From Molossus alvarezi (lineage: Eukaryota; Chordata; Mammalia; Chiroptera; Molossidae): 64,000 bases of DNA. Below the pieces are notes generated by a model. The model searched no databases, was not told the origin of the DNA, and was given only the letters and a program-made list of their open reading frames with translations. Each line of letters starts with the position of its first letter. Positions within the stretch are counted from its first letter, which is position 1. The stretch spans positions 94,671,827 to 94,735,826 of the forward strand of contig CM073891.1 of the NCBI GenBank assembly GCA_037176705.1. The letters run 5' to 3'. Below are positions 58,771 to 64,000 of this stretch, piece after piece. Both the position numbers and the translations under genes were made by a program.

Positions 58771-59319
58771 TCTCTCTTTTTTTTTTTTTTTTTTTGGTTT
58801 TTTTGGTTAATCCTCACCTAAGGATATTTTTTCACTTTTTGTTGTTGTTGTTGTTTTGTTTTAAGATATAGTGGAAGCCCTGGCCAGTTTGGCTCAGCGG
58901 TTAGAGTGTCGGCCTGCGGTCCGGAGAGACCCGGGTTCGGTTCCCGCTAAGGGCACGTACTTTGGTTGTAGTTTGTCCCCGGCCCTGGTTGGTCGTGCGG
59001 GTGGCAGCCACTCGATGTGTCCCTTCACGTCGATGTTTCTCTCTCTCTCTCCCTTCCTCTCTCCCCCTCCCACTCTATCTGTACAAAAAATGGAAAAATA
59101 TCCTCGGGTGAGGATAAAAAAAAAAAAAAAAAAAAAAAGATATAGTGGAAGAGAGAGAAAGATCAATGTTACCACTTTGACTGGTTGCCTCCCGCACGAC
59201 CCTGAGCAGGGTCAGGTATCAAATCCGCAACCCAGGTACGTTCCCTTATCCAGAAATCCAACCTGCAACCCTTGGGTCGGTGGGCTGACACTTAACTGCT
59301 GAGCCAAACCCGTCAGGGC
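58771..59319 (-). mobile_element. Old VES-type SINE split by an inverted younger SINE
   Basis: The minus-strand host consists of 58771-58876 (T run, hairpin complement near 58812, GTT repeats) and 59151-59319 (body and head). The flanks CACAACAAGATTTCTC (58755) and CGCAACAAGTTCTCT (59320) are a diverged duplication. Confidence 0.88.
58877..59136 (+). mobile_element. VES-type SINE, hairpin-tail kind, nested
   Basis: Complete young copy inserted in the opposite orientation. Perfect 14-bp duplication AAGATATAGTGGAA at 58863-58876 and 59137-59150, taken from the host SINE. Its A tail is about 24 residues long. Confidence 0.95.
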
Positions 59320-59334
59320 CGCAACAAGTTCTCT

Positions 59335-61890
59335 TACTATGCTGTTGGAGGTAGCTGTGTTGTGCGATAATGTTTAGTGGGTGTGCATAGAAAGTGAAAT
59401 GTTTAAGTTTCAGGTTTTAAGAAGGAGACAGCCTCTTTAATCTAGCACTTATTTTGAGCTGAAGGAATGTAAAAAGATGCCTGCCTGCTAAAGCAGTGAG
59501 CTGCCTGGAGATAATTGTGTTGAGCCATTGCTTTCAGACGGATGGTAGAAAAACTGGCTTCAGGGTCACTGCACTGTTGCAGGTTGAGTAAAGGAAGAGA
59601 AATTGACTACTTCCTTCCCAAGCCTGTGAGGCATTGCGTTAAGACGGCACAGACCACATCAAGATTTAGGAGAAATGGCCTGCATGTACTGTGAGTTTTC
59701 CTTTGGAGCATGTTGTCAGTGAGCCTCTGAATGGTGGCCAGTGCCATCTTCTAGATGCTAAACCCCAGCGAGATGAATTAAGATCTGAGAAAGACAGGAT
59801 CACCTGCCAGATAGGAATGGTGGTTTTGTAGGCATTAAAAATATTTTCAGTACAGAATGTACCCGCCTCCCTTTTTAAATGATAAAGTTGTCCTCACTTC
59901 AAGATCACCTAGTTTCTGATGCTCTCCTTTATTTTGGTTTGCCTGCAGTAGGAAGCGCTCCATTCTCCATGACACATTCCTCATGCTCCCTTACTTGCCT
60001 CTGTCACATTACAGCACGTCAGAACTCTTTACATGCTTCTTCTGCCCCTTATCCTGTCTGTCTTTTGAATATTATGGGAATTTAGGGTTGTTTTCCCTCA
60101 GATAGATTTAACTATATTTTTTCCAGTTGAACTCTGCCTTGTAATTTTATGTCCCTGTCAGTGGGCTTCCTCTGTCTCCCAGCTGAGTGTCCTCTCATTA
60201 GCAAGTTTGTTTATGCCTTCCTGGGCCCTGACTAGAACCCCCACCAGAATGGCTTCGGTATTGACCCCAAGTCTCTTACTGCATGGACTGTCACTTAACT
60301 GTCTTTTGTTTATCATCCTTGAGCCGCTTCTTAATCTTCAGTGATTGCATACTGAACCAAGCCAATTTGAATTAATTTACCAAGTAAAATTTCTTGAGGT
60401 GCTGTGTCTAATGCTTTAGCAAAGGCCAAATTAATAACATCTGCTATGTTCATAGCATTCATCCTGGAATTTGTTCAGTAAATAATAAGTGGTTCTTTAG
60501 TTCCTCCCCACAAGGGTGTTGATTCCAACAGATTTCTTTGTCTTTGACCCTCTGGATACCTGTTTTTCTCCCTGGTTATCACTAGTAATATCAGCATGGT
60601 GTTCTTCCATTGACTTTACTTTCAGAGGACTGCTTGGTCATTAATCCTTTTACAAAAACATTGTAAGCTTTGGGGAAAGGGCAGCCTGTTAATGACTCTG
60701 ACTTCGGGTCAGTGGACCTGCCTGCCCAGGAGCTGATGAGCTTTCTCGGGGCTCTACAGCTGCTTCTTCCCCTACAGATGGGGTGGTATGATCTGCCAGC
60801 CTTTCTCAGATCATTTGACAGGAGGTTAGGGAGTGTTGTGTTATGTGCCCATTGGGAGACCAGGTGAGACAGAAGAGGAAGAAGAATGCCATTTTGCGGC
60901 ATGCCTACTACCTTCAAGCATATTCACCTGCCTGCCAGAAACATGCTCACACCATCTCAGCAGCTCTGTTCAGTTTGCTGACCCTTCTAGGTGCCTTCGT
61001 ACAAATGTCTGTCTGCCTTTGGGAAACCCTCATTATGCCTCAAATACATGGCACATCTAGAGGAAGCTACATCTTTTTTTGTTTAAAGGATAAACAAACC
61101 CCTAATTCCAACATGCAGACCTTCTTTTCTAGTTCAGTTTTCTATCATCTGCTGCCTCCTCCCTTATTACCTGTGTTCTATCAAGATAAGGTTTTGGCAT
61201 TTTTGTATGTCTCTCAGGCCTTGCTCCTCTCCTGGGCTTCATTGGAAAGCCCTTGATTTTGTCTGGGGTTCTGAGAGCTCTAGTGGGTGTCCTTATTTTT
61301 AGTAGAAAGAATTTAGGGGCAGCTGATCCACACTTCTTGATGACACTCCTGAACTTGGTTCTTCTTTTTAGGGACATCATATGGGCTTCTTTGAGAGTGT
61401 GACATGTCATTTCTGTTCTACACCATCTCAATTTTTCATTTTCCACATTGATTTTCTCACATTTCCAATTCTCGGTTAACTTCAGTATGTCTCAGTCTGC
61501 TGGCCTGCTGCATTCCTAATCTTGGTGAGTGGTCTAAACTGAAGGCAGGGCTTTAGATCCTTCATAGAATCTCTCATATTCTCCTGGGGGATTTCCAACA
61601 CACTGAGCCATTATCGGGACCCTTCTTATTTTCTAAGGTATTTATATACTCTATCCTATATATTTCGTATAAACACATCTAATATGATTTTAAATGGACT
61701 AGAAAGTGAATTTTCTTAGCATTCTAGAGATCTTTTAAGTGGGCTTTTGTTGCGCTTGTTATGAACACTGAAGATGAGCTGGTGATGCTTGTAATTAGAC
61801 CTAAGCCTAGCTGTGTGCCTTGTTTTTCGTGGACATCCATACCTGGAGAATATTATCTGTGTATGTTCTTCTTTACCAATAACTGTATTT
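59335..61890. repeat. SND1: Intron, possible L3/CR1 relic
   Basis: Mostly unassigned. 60310-60560 resembles an L3/CR1-type LINE fossil (CAAGCCAATTTGAATTAATT near 60357, GCAAAGGCCAAATTAATAAC near 60419), which I hold with low confidence. A minus-strand open frame at 60591-60917 has no recognisable domain. The next SND1 exon was not found here. Confidence 0.3.
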
Positions 61891-61905
61891 AAAAATGTAA
61901 TACTT

Positions 61906-62129
61906 GCCCAGCCGGTGTGGCTCAGTGGATTGAGCATCGTCCCATACACCAAAAGGTCACTGGTTTGATTCCTGGTTGTGTCACATATCTGGGTTTTGGG
62001 CTAGATCCCCAATGGGGGGCATGCAGGAGGCAGCCGATAGATGTTTCTCTCTTATGGATGTTTCTATTTCTCTCTCTCCCTCTCCCTTCCTCTCTCTCTA
62101 AAAAGCAATAAAAACATACTTTAAAAAAT
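61906..62129 (+). mobile_element. VES-type SINE (AATCAATAAA kind)
   Basis: Plus-strand copy with tail AAAAAGCAATAAAAACATAC. Duplication AAAAATGTAATACTT (61891) and AAAAATGCAATACTT (62130), 15 bp with one mismatch. Confidence 0.93.
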
Positions 62130-62239
62130 AAAAATGCAATACTTTAAGGTTGCCTATAAACTGTTAGCCTCTGTGGCTCATTGCAGCAAAACACAGAAGT
62201 TGTATGAGTTCAGAAATTTGGGATTTCTTTTTCTTTCTT

Positions 62240-62725
62240 TTCTTTAAGATTTTTTTTATTGCCCTGGCCGGTTTGGCTCAGTGGGTAGAGCGTCCGCCTG
62301 CGGTCTGGAGAGACCTGGGTTCGGTTCCCGCTAAGGGCATGTACCTCGGTTGCAGTTTGTCCCCGGCCCTGGTTGGTCGTGCGGGTGGCAGCCACTCGAT
62401 GTGTCCCTTTCACATCGATGTTTCCCTCTCTCTCTCTTTCTCTCTCTCCCTCCCACTCTATCTGTACAAAAGGTGGAAAAATGTCCTCGGGTGAGGATAA
62501 AATAAAAAAAAAAAAGATTTTTTTTATTGATTTTCAGAGAGCAAGGAAGGGAGAGGGAGAGAGAGACATCAATGTGAGAGCAGAACATCAATTGGCTACC
62601 TCCTGCACACCCACTACCAGGGGATTGAGCCTGCAACCTAGGCATTTGCCTTGACCAGGAATTGAACTGGCAACCTTTTGGTACACGGGACAGCACCCGA
62701 CCAACTGAGCCACACTGGCCAGGGC
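62240..62725 (-). mobile_element. Old VES-type SINE (AATCAATAAA kind) split by a younger SINE
   Basis: The minus-strand host's tail end lies at about 62240-62260 and its body and head at 62529-62725. It belongs to the AATCAATAAA kind and is interrupted by a hairpin-tail SINE, which dates the two kinds relative to each other. Confidence 0.9.
62261..62513 (+). mobile_element. VES-type SINE, hairpin-tail kind, nested
   Basis: Complete young copy. Perfect 15-bp duplication AAGATTTTTTTTATT at 62246-62260 and 62514-62528, inside the tail of the host SINE. Confidence 0.95.
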
Positions 62726-62802
62726 TTTATTTTTTTTAGGCACTTAAGATTTTATGATATTGATATAGGAAGTATATATATTCAAAAAAGAAAGTTATGC
62801 CC

Positions 62803-63033
62803 TGCCCAGCCCATGTGGCTCAGGTTGAGCATGGTCCCATGGACTGAGAGGTCCCAGTTCATTTCCTGGTCAGGGCACATGCCTGGGTTGCAGGCTCAGT
62901 CTCCAGTAGGGGGTGTGCTGGAGGCAGCCGATTGGTGTTTCTCTCTTACATTGATGTTTCTATCTCTCTCTTCCTTCCTCTCGCTCTCTAAAAAAAAAAA
63001 AAAAAAAAAAAAAATCAATAAAAATATATTTAA
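62803..63033 (+). mobile_element. VES-type SINE (AATCAATAAA kind) with expanded A run
   Basis: Plus-strand copy whose terminal CTAAAATCAATAAAA has grown into a run of about 25 A (62990-63014) before TCAATAAAA. Long duplication AAAAAAGAAAGTTATGCC at 62784 and AAAAAAGAAAGTGATGCC at 63034, one mismatch. Confidence 0.92.
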
Positions 63034-63052
63034 AAAAAAGAAAGTGATGCCC

Positions 63053-63202
63053 CAGTTTAACTGTGGGAAAGCAATTGTTTTGAACAATCTAATGTCTGAG
63101 CCAATTTAAATGAAATTAGATTTATTCTGGACATACATGATGAATTTAGGCTTATCGCAAAAGAATAGAAAAGGGCAGGCTAGACTCTCTTATCTTTTTG
63201 TG
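63053..63202. other. SND1: Intronic spacer
   Basis: Short spacer between SINEs, nothing recognised. Confidence 0.4.
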
Positions 63203-63217
63203 TCTTTTCTGTTTCTT

Positions 63218-63459
63218 TTCTTTTTTTTTTTTTTATCCTCACCCAAGGATATTTTTCCATTTTTTGTACAGATAGAGTGGGAGGGAGAGAGAGTGAGAAG
63301 CATCGACGTGAAGGGACACATCGAGTGGCTGCCACCCACACGACCAACCAGGGCCGGGGACAAACTGCAACCAAAGTACGTGCCCTTAGCAGGAACCGAA
63401 CCCGGGTCTCTCCGGACTGCAGGCCGACGCTCTAACTGCTGAGCCAAACTGGCCAGGGC
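63218..63459 (-). mobile_element. VES-type SINE, hairpin-tail kind
   Basis: Near full-length minus-strand copy. Perfect 15-bp duplication TCTTTTCTGTTTCTT at 63203-63217 and 63460-63474. Confidence 0.95.
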
Positions 63460-63474
63460 TCTTTTCTGTTTCTT

Positions 63475-64000
63475 GCCCACAATACTGCAGATTAAGAAAA
63501 CTGTGGAGTTGTCCTCTGTATTTGAGAAGGGAGCATCAGTCTTCCCCTCTCAGCTCTTCCTTGGCTCCCTGTCTTCCCAGGCCCCACAGGGACTGTTTTC
63601 TGATTGAGCAAACTTTGCAACACTTCCTTTCTTTAAAAATAAAAACCACCAGCTAGTGCTCCTGCCTTGCTCACTTCTGCATCTCCAAACCCCGTCAACA
63701 CTAGTCCTTGATTAAAGTCCTATCAAACTGTTTTAAGTAAGAACCTCTCTTGGTGATATAATTACTGCAGCCACCAATTTCCATTCATTTATAGCAGTAC
63801 TTGTAAATGTATGTTGCATTGGCACTGCCGTGCTTTCGGTACCACTGGGAAAGAAATGCTCTTGGCCTCCAATTCTCTATTTAGCCACAGCAGCACCACA
63901 TTTTTTTCTGATTTATAGAAAATTTTCCCTCAAAATTTCAATAGGTGAAAAAAAATACCCTGTGCTCAAAAAGTACAGCACTTTTTGATAGAGTCCTTCC
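63475..64000. other. SND1: Intronic sequence, nothing recognised
   Basis: No exon, repeat or RNA gene recognised up to the window end. Confidence 0.4.

Noticed and set aside
58871..59302. 143-codon open frame, and similar frames at 3783-4097, 9151-9498, 25499-25840, 36770-37012, 42398-42694, 62204-62494 and 63190-63480
   Set aside because: All translate the VES-type SINE itself. They share the same peptide because the SINE copies are similar, not because they form a protein family.
56871..64000. Search for the next SND1 exon
   Set aside because: No sequence completing the split Arg codon with the expected SND1 continuation was found after an AG acceptor. It must lie beyond the window.

Overview
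This is mammalian nuclear DNA from a bat. The window carries about 36 copies of a tRNA-derived SINE with VES-type A and B boxes, a family typical of Chiroptera. It also carries eutherian-wide fossils (L2, MIR, L1M, Tigger1, hAT MITEs). A SPIN/URR1-like hAT MITE at 9837-10026 fits a microbat, but the species cannot be fixed from sequence alone. No Helibat or piggyBac element was recognised.

The only gene supported is SND1 (Tudor-SN, p100), on the + strand. Two consecutive coding exons are visible at 12113-12213 and 56760-56870. They are joined by a 44,546-bp intron with GT-AG ends and matching phase. Together they encode the C-terminal part of the third staphylococcal-nuclease-like repeat, roughly residues 410-480 of about 910. 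Everything before 12113 and after 56870 also reads as intron: I do not find the preceding exon or the following one. No tRNA, miRNA, CRISPR or nested protein gene is supported.

Layout: 1-12112 is upstream intron with two L1 3'-end fragments, a mariner-type MITE, the SPIN-like MITE and seven SINEs. 12214-56759 is the large intron. It holds single SINEs, a four-SINE block at 25286-26329, a SINE nested in a SINE at 28509-29039, a layered L2/LTR/SINE locus at 35560-38410, two L2 relics at 39040-39620 and 46020-46430, two very short 5'-truncated L1-like insertions with perfect target-site duplications (40867-40974, 48878-48910), and a 905-bp Tigger1 remnant at 47171-48075. A 139-bp part of that remnant recurs nearly identically and inverted at 50605-50743. 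56871-64000 is downstream intron with two opposite-orientation nested SINE pairs.

The SINEs fall into two main kinds. One ends in AATCAATAAA. The other has a short hairpin (TCCTC-GGGT-GAGGA) just before the A-rich tail. Where the two kinds are nested, the hairpin kind is the younger. I see no new enzyme system or defence system. The most unusual signals are the inverted near-identical Tigger1 segments, the SINE hairpin module, the nested insertion chronologies and the SPIN-like element.
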